Below are positions 1 to 11,849 of a stretch of DNA of 64,000 bases, piece by piece. Numbering within the stretch: position 1 is the stretch's first letter; each line of letters begins with the position of its first letter. The DNA is from Chamaelirium japonicum. Its lineage: Eukaryota > Streptophyta > Magnoliopsida > Liliales > Melanthiaceae. Both the position numbers and the translations under genes were made by a program. The notes under the pieces are model-generated. The model did not search any database, was not told the DNA's origin, and saw only the letters and a list, made by a program, of their open reading frames with translations. The stretch spans positions 81,287,995 to 81,351,994 of the forward strand of contig OX393555.1 of the NCBI GenBank assembly GCA_947650365.1. Direction: 5' to 3'.

Positions 1-647
1 ACATCATAACACGTTATCAGCATGAGCATGTCAAGCCCAGCCGACCAGTCACAAGAAAATGAAGAGAGGAATGAAGACAAAAGAGCGAAAAGAAGAGATA
101 AGAGAACTGAGAGATAAATGAAGAGAGAAGAGTGAAGAAGTCCTGCTCCAGTTCATTAGCCACGGGTATAGGTATGAAGTAAGAAAGAATATAAATTCCA
201 AAACTCCTTAGAAGAGAGAGAAGAGAACAGAGAGATAAATGAAGAGAGGAGAGAGAAGAAGTCCTACTCCAGTCCATTGGTCATAAATATAGGTGTGAAG
301 TAAGAAAGAATCTAATTAGGATAGGGTATATTTGACGGATCTCCATTTCTCCTATCTCACAATACGTTATTAGTACGAACATGTCGAGCCCAACTGACCA
401 GTCACAAAAAAATGGAGAGAGAAACAAAGAGAGAAGAGAGAAGAAGCCCTACTCCAGTCCATTAGCCACGGGTATAGGTGTGAAGTAGTGTAAAGTAAGA
501 AGGAGTCTAAATTCCAAAACTTAACTTCTCAATAAATAATATAGGACCCCTTTAGGGTGGGGCATATTTGACGGCTCTCTTTTTTTTAAGTATGAACCTG
601 AAATAATCAATGCTATTATAAATTTTCTTTAGGGTGGGGCACTATTA
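1..647 (+). repeat. Forward satellite units, left edge
   Basis: Opens inside an LTR-like block (CGTTATCAGCATGA at 12-25), followed by a purine tract, a C module (about 142-208), a second purine tract and C module (about 211-318), a truncated LTR block with its site (about 320-410), and another tract plus C module. A short TATA-less block at about 540-590 and a degenerate 50-bp piece lead into an AT-rich spacer. All intact modules read left to right. Confidence 0.8.
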
Positions 648-1005
648 TTTACCTCTACGTTCTCTCACTCTATTTAAATAATTAACTAATTATTTAATTA
701 TTTAAAAATAAATTAATAATTAAAAAAATATCTAATAAAATAAATTAATAAATTCATCATATAATTAAATTATTATTTATTTATTATAAAAATTAAATAA
801 TTAAATAGTTACCTAATTTAATTATTTAATAATTAAATAATAATAAATAAATTAAATAATAAATTTAATTAAATAATTTGATATTTAAATGATTAAATAA
901 ATTAATTATTTTACTAAAAACTAAATTATTATATTATTTAATAATTAAATAAAATTTTAATTTAATTTAAAAAATTATAGTAACTTTAATATGATAATTA
1001 TAATA
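648..1005. repeat. AT-rich spacer
   Basis: Nearly pure A/T made of short TTAATTAA-, TTATTTAA- and AATAAATA-type words. It ends at about 985-1,026 with the AATTATAATAACGTTGAG / GATGATACTATTGAGAAG motif that bounds many spacers in the window. I see no coding signal. Confidence 0.8.
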
Positions 1006-2174
1006 ACGTTGAGATGATACTATTGAGAAGTGGAGTTTTCGAATTTAGATTTCTTCTTACTTCACACCTATACCCGTGGCCAATGGACTAGAGTAGGACT
1101 TCTTCTTACTTAGGGCCTATGCAATCTATGCAAAACCCTAATCCATGGGAGAGATCCGATGGTGGACAGCTATCCAATAATTACAAAGAGAAGAAGAGAA
1201 AAGAAGTCCAGCTCCAGTCCATTCGCCACGGGTATAGGTGTGAAGTAAGAAGGATGGTTGTCCACCATCGGATCTCTCCTATAGATTAGGGTTTCTTATA
1301 GATTGCTTCGGTCCTAAGTAAGCTTACCCTAAAAATAATATATTATCCTTTTAGGGTGGAGCACGTTTGATGGCTCTTTCTTTCTCCCATCTCACAACAC
1401 GTTATCAGCATGAACATATCGAGCCCAGCCGACCAGTCGCAAAAAAACAGAGAGAGAAATGAAGACAGAAAAGGGAGAGAAGAAGAGGGAGAGAAGAAGA
1501 GAGAAGAGAATGGAGAGATAAATGAAAAGGGAAGAGAAAAAAAGTCCTGTTCTAGTTCATTGGCACAACTTAAAAGAGATTAAACATGGAGCAGGACTAA
1601 AAATAATATTAGTTAAATAATCTCTCCTATTCAGCACGAATATGTCGAGCCCAGCAGACCAGTCACAAGAAAACGGAGAGAGAAATGAAGACAGAAAAGA
1701 GAGAAGAAAACAGAGAGACAAACGAAGAGACAATAGAGAAGAAGTCCTACTCCAATCTATTCGCCACGGGTATAGGTGTGAATTAAGAAGGAATCTAAAT
1801 TCCAAAAATCTAGTTCTCAATAATATAATTAAATCTTTCCGTTCTTTTCTCTCTTCTTCTCTCTCTTTTGTCGTCTCTTTTCTCTTTGTTTTCTTGCGAT
1901 TGGTCGGCTGGGCTTGATATGTTAGTACTGATAACGTGTTGTGGGATAGGAGAAAGAGAGTAAAGAACAGAGAGATAAAAGAGGAGAGAAACGAAAAGAA
2001 GTCCTGCTTATGCCCTAAGTAATCTCCCAGGGATTAGGGTTTACCATAGATTTCATAAGCCCAAAGTAATCTTACCTAATAAATAATATACCTGTGGCCT
2101 CTCCAGTCTATTGGCCACGGGTATAGGTATGAAAGTAAGAAGGAATATAAATTCCAAACCTCTACTTCTTAATA
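1006..2174. repeat. Satellite units, mixed orientation, irregular
   Basis: An inverted C module (about 1,030-1,110) joins a truncated inverted LTR block. At about 1,185 the orientation flips to a forward tract and C module that runs straight into a truncated LTR block (about 1,253-1,406) ending in the primer-site motif. About 1,556-1,640 is poorly conserved. Forward modules follow, then an inverted LTR end near 1,890-1,950, and a degenerate LTR piece near 2,010-2,090. No large partner was found elsewhere in the window. Confidence 0.75.
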
Positions 2175-2868
2175 TTTATACGACCCCTTTAGGGAGGGGC
2201 ATATTTGATAGCTCTCGCTTTCTCCCATCTAACAATACGTTATCAGCATGAACATGTCGAGCCGAGCCGACCAGTCATAAGAAAATAGAAAGAGAAACAA
2301 AGACAGAAGTAGGGTTTTGGAATTTATATTCTTTCTTTCTTTACACCTATACCCATGGCCAATGGACCAGAGCAGGATTTTTTCTCTCTTTTCTCTTTGT
2401 TTATCTCTTAATTCTCTTCTACTCTTTTTTTCTGTCTTTATTTCTTTCTCCGTTTTCTTGTGACTGGTCGGCTGGACTCGATATTTTCATGCTGATAATG
2501 TATTTTGAGATTAAATAAGTATAATAAATGAAGAGTTGGTAGAGATCTGATGGTCGTATAAATATTAAGAAGTGGAGTTTTAGAATTTAGCTTCCTTCCT
2601 ACTTCATAACTAGACCCGTGGCCAATGGACTGGAGTAGGAGTTCTTATCTCTTCTCTCTTTGTTTATCTCTCTGTTCTCTTCTCTCTTCTTTAAAGATTA
2701 AATGACCCATTTAGGGTGGGGCACGTTTGATGGCTCTCTCTTTCTCCCATCTCAAAACACATTATCAGTACGAACATGTCGAAGAGAGAAGAGAGAAGAA
2801 GTTCTGTAATTAATTAAATATTTATTTAAGTAGATTCTATGGGGCTTGATATGTTCGTGCTGATAATG

Positions 2869-3036
2869 TGTTGTGAGGTGGGAGAAAAAGAGAGCCGTCA
2901 AACGTACCCCACCCTAAAAGGGTCGTATTTTATTTATAGGGTTAGCTTACTTAGGGCCTAAGCAATCTATGGGAAACCCTAATCCATTCGAGAAATCCGA
3001 TGGTGGGCAGCCATCCGATCGAACGATCTTATAACA
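2869..3036 (-). mobile_element. Full-length LTR-like block, 168 bp, with primer-site motif
   Basis: Reading the minus strand, it begins TGTTATAAGAT at 3,036 and ends CCTCACAACA at 2,869, so the termini are inverted repeats with TG...CA ends. Directly beyond the CA lies the primer-site motif at 2,855-2,868 (CATTATCAGCACGA on the minus strand). It shares an AT-rich upstream flank, in divergent orientation, with the LTR at 3,583. Confidence 0.72.
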
Positions 3037-3582
3037 GTTGTAATATTTTAATTTTTTTTTAAAAAAATATTAATTATTTTTAAAGCAAAAAATTTGTTTT
3101 TTTAAATTTATTATTTTACTAAAAACTTAATTTATAAATTTTTTAAATTATTAAATAATTTAAACGAAGATAAATAAGAGAAAAGAGAGAAGAAATCCTA
3201 CTCCAGTCCATTCGCCACAGGTATAGGTATGAAGTAAAAAGAAATCTAAATTCTAAAACTCTACTTCTCAATAGTATCATCTCAACGTTACTATGATTAT
3301 CATAGTAAATTCTCTTCTCTCTTTGTTTTAATTAAACTATTAATTTAATTAAAAAAATTATAGTAACAACACTCCACTTAATTATTATAGTAATAAAATG
3401 AAGTGAGAAGAGAGAAGATAATTAAATATTTATTTAGTTATTTAATTATTTAACTATTTAATTTATTAAATAATTAAATTAATTAAATAATAGGAAGTAA
3501 AGAAAGAGGATGAGGCACACTCAAATTTTTTGCTTTAAAAATATTTTACATTTTTCTTCAAAAAAATATAAAACATTACAAC
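3037..3582. repeat. AT-rich spacer between two divergent LTR-like blocks
   Basis: A/T-rich words at both ends, interrupted at about 3,170-3,300 by a forward tract and C module. At about 3,490-3,525 lies the conserved purine-rich island AGGAAGTAAAGAAAGAGG followed by ATGAGGCACAC, which recurs about 90 bp upstream of most LTR-like blocks. X2 holds the equivalent spacer at 31,034-31,466. Confidence 0.75.
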
Positions 3583-3750
3583 TGTTGAGAGATTGTTTGA
3601 TCGGATTGCTATCCACCGTCGGACCTCTCCTATAGATTAGGATTTCTTATAGATTGCTTAGTCCCTAAGTAAGCTGACCCTATAAATAATATATGACACC
3701 TTTAGGGAGGGGCACGCTTGACGATCCTCTTTTTCTCCCATCTTACAACA
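3583..3750 (+). mobile_element. Full-length LTR-like block, 168 bp, with primer-site motif
   Basis: Starts TGTTGAGAG, contains the telo-box-like region (here diverged), TATAAATA near +99 and the CCTTTAGGG block, and ends CTTACAACA. The 14-nt site CGTTATCAGCACGA follows at 3,751-3,764 with no gap. Partner of the X2 LTR at 31,467-31,634. Confidence 0.75.
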
Positions 3751-6700
3751 CGTTATCAGCACGAACATATCGAGCCCAACCGACCAGTCATAAAAAAAGG
3801 GGAGAGAAACGAAGACAGAAGAGAGAGAAGAAGAGAGAAGAGAACGGAGAGATAAACGAAGATAGAAGAGAGAAGAAGTTCTGCTCCAGTCCATTATCCA
3901 TGGGTATAAGTATGAAGTAAGAAGAAATCTAAATTTGAAAACTCTACTTTTGTCTTCGTTTCTCTCTTCGTTTAATTGCGACTGGTCGGCTAGGCTCGAT
4001 ATATTCGTGCTGATAATTTGTTATGAGATGGGAGAAAGAAAAAAGAGAATGGATAGATAAACGAAGAGAGGAAAGAAAAGAAGTCATGCTCTCTCTAGTT
4101 TAAAATAATTTTCTATCTCTTTTCTATTAATACTTATTTATTTTATTTTATACTATAAGATAAAGAGAGAAACAAAGAAAATGGGAAGATAAACAAAAGA
4201 TAACGTGTTATAAGATGGGAGAAAGGAAAAGCTATCAAATGTGCCCTACCCTAAAGGGGTCGTATATTATTTATAAGATAAGTGTTGTGAGATAGGAGAA
4301 AAAGAGAGTCATTAAACGTGCCCTACCCTAAAGGGGTCTAATATTATTTATAGGGTAAACTTACTTAGGGCCTAAGCAATCTATGGGAAACCCTAATCTA
4401 TAGGAGAAGAGAGAAGAGAACGAAGAAATTTAATTATATTATTAAGAAGTGAAGTTTGGAATTTAGATTCCTTCTTAATTAAACTAGATATGCTATCAGC
4501 ACGAACATATTGAGCCTAGACGACCAGTCGCAAGAAAATGGAGAGAAAAATGAAGATAGAAGTGGAGTTTTTGAATTTAGATTCCATCTTACTTTACACC
4601 TATACCCATGGCCAATGGACTGGAGCATGACTTCTTCTCTATTCATTTATCTCTTCGTTCTCTTCTCTCTTCTTTTCTCTCTTCTGTCTTCGTTTCTCTG
4701 TCCATTTTCTTGCGATTGGTCAGCTGGGCTCGACATGTTCGTGCTAATAACGTGTTATGATTTTGGAGAAAGAGATAGAGTCGTCAAACATGCCCTACCC
4801 TAAAGGGGTCATGTATTATTTATAGGGTATACTTACTTAGGGCTTAAGCAATCTATGGGAAATCCTAATCCATAGTAGAAGAGAGAAGAGAATGGAGATA
4901 TTTAATTATATTATTGAGAAGTAGAGTTTTTGAATTATGATTCCTTCTTACTTCATTCCTATACCCATGGCCAATGTACTGGAGCAGGACTTCTTCTCTA
5001 TTCGTTTATCTCTCTGTTCTCTTCTCTTATCTTCTCTCCCTTCTGTCTTCGTTTCTCTCTCCGTTTTTTTGTGACTGGTCAGCTGGGCTTGATATGCTCG
5101 TATAGATAACGTGTTGTGTGATCGAAGAAAGAGAGATCCGTCAAGCATGCCTTATCATCAGGGGTCATATAAATATTAAGAAGTGGAGTTTTGGAATTTT
5201 GATTCCTTCTTAGTTCAAATCTATACCCAAGGCCAATGGACTAGAGCAGGACTTCTTCTCTCTTCTATCTTCGTTTATCTCTCCGTTCTCTTCTTTCTTC
5301 TTCTCTCTCTTCTGTCTTTGTTTCTCTCTCTGTTTTCTTACGACTGGTTAGCTGGGCTTGACATGTTCGTACTGATAACATATTATGAGATGGGATAAAG
5401 AGAGAGTCATCAAATGTGCCCCACCCTAAAGGAGTCGTATATTATTTATAGGGTAAGCTTACTTAGGGCCTAAGCATTCTATGGGAAACCCTAATCCATG
5501 GGAGAAGAGAGAAGAGAAATAAGAGATTTATTTATATTATTGAGAAGTGGAGTTTTGGAATTTAAATTTCTTCTTACTTCACACCTATACCCGTGGTAAA
5601 TGGACTGAAGTAGGACTTCTCCTCTCTTCGTTTATCTTTTTATTCTCTTCTCACTTGTCATAACATATTATCAGCACGAACATGTTGAGCCCAGCCAACC
5701 AGTCATAATAAAACAGAGAGATATAAAAAGACAGAAGTGAGAGAAGAAGAGAGAAGAGAACGGAGAGATAAACGAAGAGAGAAGAGAGAAGAAGTCATGC
5801 TCCAGTCCATTGGCCATGGGTATAGGTGTGAAGTAAGAATGAATCTAAATTCCGAAACTTCGTACAAGAGAGAGAAGAAGAGAGAAGAGAACGAAGAGAT
5901 AAATAAAGTAAAAAGAGAAGAAGTCCTACTCCAGTCCATTGGCCACGGGTACTGGTGTAAAGTAAGAAGGAATCTAAATTCCAAAACTCCATTTCTATCT
6001 TTGTTTCTCTTTCCGTTTTCTTGTGACTGGTCAGTTGGGCTTGATATTTTCGTACTGATAATGTGTTATGAGATGGGAGAAAGAGAGAGCCATCAAATAT
6101 ACCCCTCCCTAAAGGAGTCGTATATTATTTGTAGGGTAAGATTAATTAGGGCCAAAGAAATATATAGGAAATCTAAATCCATGGGAGAGATCCGGCGGAG
6201 GACAGCCATCCTTCTTACTGCATACCTAAACTCGTGGCTAATGGACTTGAGTAGGACTTCTTCTCATTTCTCTCTTCATTTATCTCTTCGTTCTCTTCTC
6301 TCTTCTTCTCTCTCTACTGTCTTTGTTTCTCTCTCCGTTTTCTTATGACTAGACGGCTGGGCTGACATGTTCATACTAATAACGTGTGGTGAGATGAGAG
6401 AAAAAGAGAGAAGAGAACGGAGAGATAAACAAAGAGATAAGAGAAAAGAAGTCTTGCTCTATTCTATTGGCCACGGGTATAGGTATGAAGTATGAAGGAT
6501 GGCTGTCCATCGTCGGATATCTACTATGTATTAGGATTTCCTATAGATTGCTTAGGCCCTAAGGAAGCTTACCCTATAAATAATATACGACCCTTTTAGG
6601 GTAGGGCACGTTTGACGGCTCTTTCTTTCTCCAATCTCATAACACGTTATCAGTACGAACATGTTGATCCCAGTTGACCAGTCACAAGAAAACAGAGAGT

Positions 6701-8659
6701 GAAACGAAGACAGAAGGGGAGTTTAGGAATTTAGATTCCTTCTTACGTCATATTTATACCCGTGGCCAATGGACTGGAGTAAGACTTCTTCTCTCTTCTT
6801 TCTTTATTTATCTCTTCTTTCTCTTCTCTCTTCTTATCTCTCTTATGTGGAGTTTTGGAATTTAGATTCCTTCTTACTTTACAACTATACGTGTGGCCAA
6901 TGGACTAGGGCAGGAGTTCTTCTATCTTTCCTTTTCATTCATCTCTCCGTTATCTTCTCTCTCTTCTATCATCATTTCTCTTTCTGTTTTCTTATGACTA
7001 GTCAGTTGGGCTCGACATGTTCATATTGATAACATTTTGTGAGAAGAGAGAAGAGAACGAAGATACAAATAACGAGATAAGAGAGAAGAAGTCCTATTCC
7101 AGTCCATTTGCCATGTGTATAGGTTTACAGTAAGAAGGAATCTAAATTCAAAAACTTCACTTCTTAATAATATAATTAAATCTTCCCCTTTTTTTTTCTC
7201 TTTGTCTATGGATTAGGGTTTCCCATACATTGTTTAGGCCCTAAGTAAGCTTTCCCTATAAATAATATACGACCCCTTTAGGGTGGGGTATGTTTGACGG
7301 CTCTCCCTTTCTCTCATCTCACAATATGTTGTAAGCACGAATATGTCGAGCCCAGCTGACCAGTCGCAAGAAAACAGTAAGAGAAACGATGATAGAATGG
7401 AGTTTTGGTATTTAGATTCCTTCTTACTTCACACTTATACCCATGACCAATGGACTGGAGCAGGACATCTTCTCTCTTGTCTCTTTATTTATCTCTCTAT
7501 TCTTTTCTCGCTTCTTATCTCTCTTCTGTCTTCGTTAAACTCCACTTCTTCTCTATATAAACGGATAGAGAAACGAAGACAGAAGAGAAAGAAAAAGAGA
7601 GAAGAAAACGGAAAGATAAATGAAGAAAGAAGAGAAAAGAAGTTCTGCTCCAGTCCATTGGTCACGGGTATAGGTGTGTAGTTCTCTCTTTTCTCTTTAT
7701 TTATCTCTCTGTTCTCTTCTCGCTTCTTATATCTCTTCTGTCGTCGTTAAACTCCTCTTCTTCTCTCAATAAACGAATAGAGAAATATAGACAGAAGTGA
7801 GAGAAGAAGAGAAAAGAGAAATGAGAGATAAACGAAGAGAGAAGAGTAAAGAAGCCCTGCTCTAGTCTATTGACCACGGGTATAGGTATGAAGTAAGAAG
7901 AAATTTAAATTCCAAAACTCCACTTCTGTCTTCGTTTCGTTTTCTGTTTTCTTACGACTGGTCAGCTGGGCTCAATATGTTCGTGCTGATAAAGTGTTAT
8001 GAGATGGGAGAAAGGAAGAGCCGTCAAACATGCCCAACCCTAAAGGGGTCGTATATTATTTATAGGGTAAGCTTACATAGGTCCTAAGCAATCTATAGAA
8101 AACTCTAATCCATGGGAGAAGAGAGAAGAGAATGGAGAGATTTAATTATATTATTTAGAAGTGGTGTTTTGGAATTTAGATTCCTTCTTACTTCACACCT
8201 ATACCCGTGGCGAATGGACTGAAGTAGTACTTCTTCTCTCTTCTTTTTTTATTTCTCTCCGTTCTCTTTTCTCTTCTTTTTTTTTCTCACAACTCGTTAT
8301 CAGCATGAACATATCAAGCCCAGCCAATCAGTCACAAGAATCTGGAGAGAGAAACAAAAACAGAAGAGAGAGGAAAAGAGTGAAGAGAATGGAGAGATAA
8401 ATAATTTAAATAATATATTTAAATAATTTAGTTAAATTCTAAATAGTGGTCGGCTGGGCTCGACATGTTCATGCTGATAACTGTTGTGAGTAAGGAGAAG
8501 AAGATAAAAGAGAATGAAGAGATAAACGAAGAAAGAAGAGCGAAGAAGTCCTTCTCTAGTCCATTATCCATGGATATAGGTGTTAAGTAAGAAAGAATCT
8601 AAATTCCAAAACTCCACTTCTTAATAATATAGTTAAATCTCTCCGTTCTCTTCTCTCTT

Positions 8660-10185
8660 CTCTCATGGAGTTGGGTTTCTTATTTGACGGCTCTCTCTTT
8701 CTTCTATCTCATAATATGTTATCAGCCCTAACATGTCGAGCCCAGTCGACCAGTCGTAAGAAAAATAGAGAGAAAAACAAAGGCCAAAAAAGAGAGAAGA
8801 GAATGGAGAGCTAAACAAAGATAGAAGAGAGAACTTCATACCTATACCTATGGCCAATGGACTGGAACAGGACTTCTTCTCTCTTCTCTCTTCGTTTATC
8901 TCTCCATTCTCTTCTATCTTCTGTCTTCATTTATCTCTCTATTTATTGAGAAAAGAAGTAGAGTTTAACGAAGACAGAAGAGAAAGAAGAAGAGAATGAA
9001 GAGATAAATGAAGAGAGAAGAGAGAAGAAGTCCTGCTCTAGTCAATTGGCCATGGGTATAGGTGTGAAGTAAGAAGGAATCTAAATTCCAAAACTCCATT
9101 TCTGTCTTCGTTTTTCTATCCATTTTCTTGTGATGGGTCAGCTGGGCTCGACATGTTCATGCTAAAAACATATTGTGAGATGAGAGAAAGAGAGAGCCGT
9201 CAAACGTGCCCCTCCCTAAAGGGGTCATATATTATTTATAAGGTAATCTTACTTAGGGCCTAAGTAATCCATGGAAAAACCTAATCCATAGGAGAAGATA
9301 GAAAAGAACATAGAGATTTAAATATATTATTGAGAAGTGGAGTTTTCTCAATAGTATCATCTAACCATTATTACGATTATCATAGTAAATTATTTTCTCT
9401 CTTCGTTTTAATCAAATAATTAATTTAATTAATAAAATTATAGTAACATTACTATGATAATCATAATAACGTTGAGAAGATACTATTGAGAAGTGGAGTT
9501 TTAAAATTTAGATTCCTTCTTACTTCATACCTATACCCATGGCGAATGGACTGGAGCATGACTTATTCTCTCTTCTCTATTCGTTTATCTCTCCGTTCTC
9601 TTCTCTCATCTTTTATTTTCGTTTCTCTCTCCGTTTTCTTATGACTGGTCGGTTGGGCTAGACATGTTCGTGCTGATAATGTGTTATGAGATGGGAGAAA
9701 GTTAGAGCCATCAAACATGCCCTACTCTAAAGGGGTCGTATATTATTTATAGGGTAAGCTTACTTAGTGCCTAAGCAATCTATGGTAAACCCTAATCCAT
9801 GGGAGAAGATGGAAAAGAACGGAGAGATTAAATTATATTATTGAGAAGTGGAGTTTTGGAATTTAGATTCCTTCTTACTTCACACATATACCCGGGGCCA
9901 ATGGACTAGAACAGGACTTCTTCTCTCTTCTTTCTTCGTTTATCCCTCCATTCTCTTCTCTCTTCTTCTCTCTCTTATGTCTTTGTTTCTCTCTCCGTTT
10001 TCTTGTGACTGGTCGCTGGGTTCGACATGTTCGTGCTGATAACGTGTTATTAGATAGAAGAAATAGAGAGCCATTAAACATGCCCCAGCCTAAATGGGTT
10101 ATATATTATTTATAGGGTAAGCTTACTTAGGGCCTAAGTAATCTATGGAAAACCCTAATCTATGGGAGAGATCCGACGATGTATC
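8660..10185. repeat. 1.5-kb segment shared by X1 and X3, missing from X2
   Basis: In X1 this segment sits between the 8,590 C module and the junction at 10,190. X3 holds the inverted equivalent at about 56,770-58,270. In X2 the sequence passes directly from the 36,430 C module to the same junction at about 36,495. It contains ordinary modules plus the foldback element at about 9,345-9,490. The simplest reading is a deletion in X2. Confidence 0.7.
9345..9490. repeat. Palindromic (foldback) element, about 146 bp
   Basis: The left arm reads TCTCAATAGTATCATC and then TTACGATTATCATAGTAA. The right arm reads TTACTATGATAATCATAA and then GATACTATTGAGAAG, its reverse complement with few mismatches. 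The ~60-bp centre is a CT-rich piece and an AT-rich word. Single arms bound many AT-rich spacers here. The shape resembles a MITE, but I see no clear target duplication. Confidence 0.7.
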
Positions 10186-10844
10186 TCTTAATATTTGAAC
10201 TTAGGGCCTAAGCAATTCGAGTGTGCCACTTCTTACTATCAAGCCCAGCTGACCAGTCGTATCTCTCTCTTCTGTCTTTGTTTATCTTTTCGTTCTCTTC
10301 TCTCTTCTTCTCTCTCTTCTTCTCTCGCTTCTATGGAGTTTTAGAATTTAGATTCCTTCTTACTTCACACCTTTACCCATGGCGAATAGATTGGAGAAGG
10401 ACTTCTTTTCTCTTCTCTCTTCGGAGAGATGAGAGAGAAGAAGAAAAAAAAAATAGAGAGATAAATGAAGAGAGAAGAAAGAAGAAGTCCTGCTCCAGTC
10501 CATTGACCCTGGGTATAGGTATGAAGTAAGAAGGAATCTAAATTCAAAAACTCCTCTTCTGTCTTTATTTCTTTCTCTGTTTTCTTACGACTGGTCGGCT
10601 GGGCTCGATATATTCGTGCTGATAATGTGTTGTGAGATGGGAGAAAGAGAGAGCCGTAAACGTGCCCCACCCTAAAGGGGTCATATATTATTTATAGGGT
10701 AAGCTTACTTAGGGCCTAAGCAATCTATGGGAAACCCTAATCCATGGGAGAAGAGAGAAGAAAATAGAGAAATTTAATTATATTATACGACCCCTTTAGG
10801 GTTGAGCAAATTTGATGACTCTCTCTTTCTCCCATCTCACAATA

Positions 10845-10985
10845 TATTAATTAGTAAATTTAATTATTAAATTAATAAATTATTTAAATTATCTAATAAT
10901 TAAATAAATAATAAATTTAATTAAAAAAATTATAGTAATATTACTATGATAATCATAATAACGTTGAGATGATACTATTGAGAAG
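10845..10985. repeat. Short AT-rich spacer with one palindrome arm
   Basis: A/T words followed by ACTATGATAATCATAATA and GATGATACTATTGAG. Equivalent to 37,225-37,345 in X2 and to 56,115-56,245 (inverted) in X3. Confidence 0.75.
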
Positions 10986-11394
10986 TGAAGTTTTGGAATT
11001 TAGATTCCTTCTTACTTCACACCAATAACTATGGCAATAATCAATTATATATAATTAAACATTTATAAGGTAAGCTTACTAGTTAAGAGAATTGATTTAA
11101 TAAATATTTAAATAAATAATTAATACGACCCCTTTAGGGTGGGGTACGTTCGATCGGATAGTTATCCACCGTCGGATCTCTTCCATGGATTAGGGTTTCC
11201 CATAGATTGCTTAGGCCCTAAGTAAGCTTACCCTATAAATAATATACGACCCCTTTTGGGTGGGGCACGTTTGACAGCTCTCTCTTTCTTTCATCTTACA
11301 ATGCATTATCAGCACGAATATGTCGAGCCCAACCGACCAGTCACAAGAAAATGAAGAGAGAAACGAAGACAGAAGAGAGAGAAGAAGATATAGT

Positions 11395-11849
11395 TAAAAA
11401 ATTAATAATTTTAATAAATTTATTATATAATTAATTAATTAAACTTTTTTTTATTAAATTATAGAATATTAATTGAAATAAATAAAAAAATTTATTATTT
11501 ATTTAAGTAATAAAATAAAATAATAATTCAATAACTATTTACTTATTATTTAAATAATAAATTAATTTTTTAAATATATAAATAGTAAAATATTTTTTTA
11601 AATAACTTATATTTTTTTAAATAATCAAATTAATATTTATTTATTTTAATATTTAAATATTAAATAAATTATTTAAATAATTAGTTATAAAGATAAATAA
11701 ATATTTATTTAATTATTTAACTATTTAATTTCTTAAATTAATTAATTTAATTAAATAATAGGAAGTAAAGAAGGAAGATGAGGCACACCAGAATTTTTTG
11801 CTTTAAAAATAATTTATATTTTTCTTTAAAAAATTTAAAATATTATAAC
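11395..11849. repeat. AT-rich spacer upstream of an LTR-like block
   Basis: About 450 bp of A/T words, then the conserved island AGGAAGTAAAGAAGGAAG plus ATGAGGCACAC at about 11,761-11,789 and ATTTTTTGC, ending ~60 bp later at the LTR start. Equivalents are 37,765-38,215 in X2 and 55,244-55,712 (inverted) in X3. Confidence 0.8.

Noticed and set aside
3620-3660. Telomeric repeat (TTTAGGG) tract
   Set aside because: Only one telomere-like heptamer occurs per LTR-like block (GATTAGGGTTTCC), never in tandem; it is better read as a telo-box.
9345-9490. Intrinsic terminator or structured ncRNA from the strong hairpin
   Set aside because: The arms are A/T-rich, the copy is not in a transcribed setting that I can show, and a palindrome of this kind is ordinary for a foldback element.
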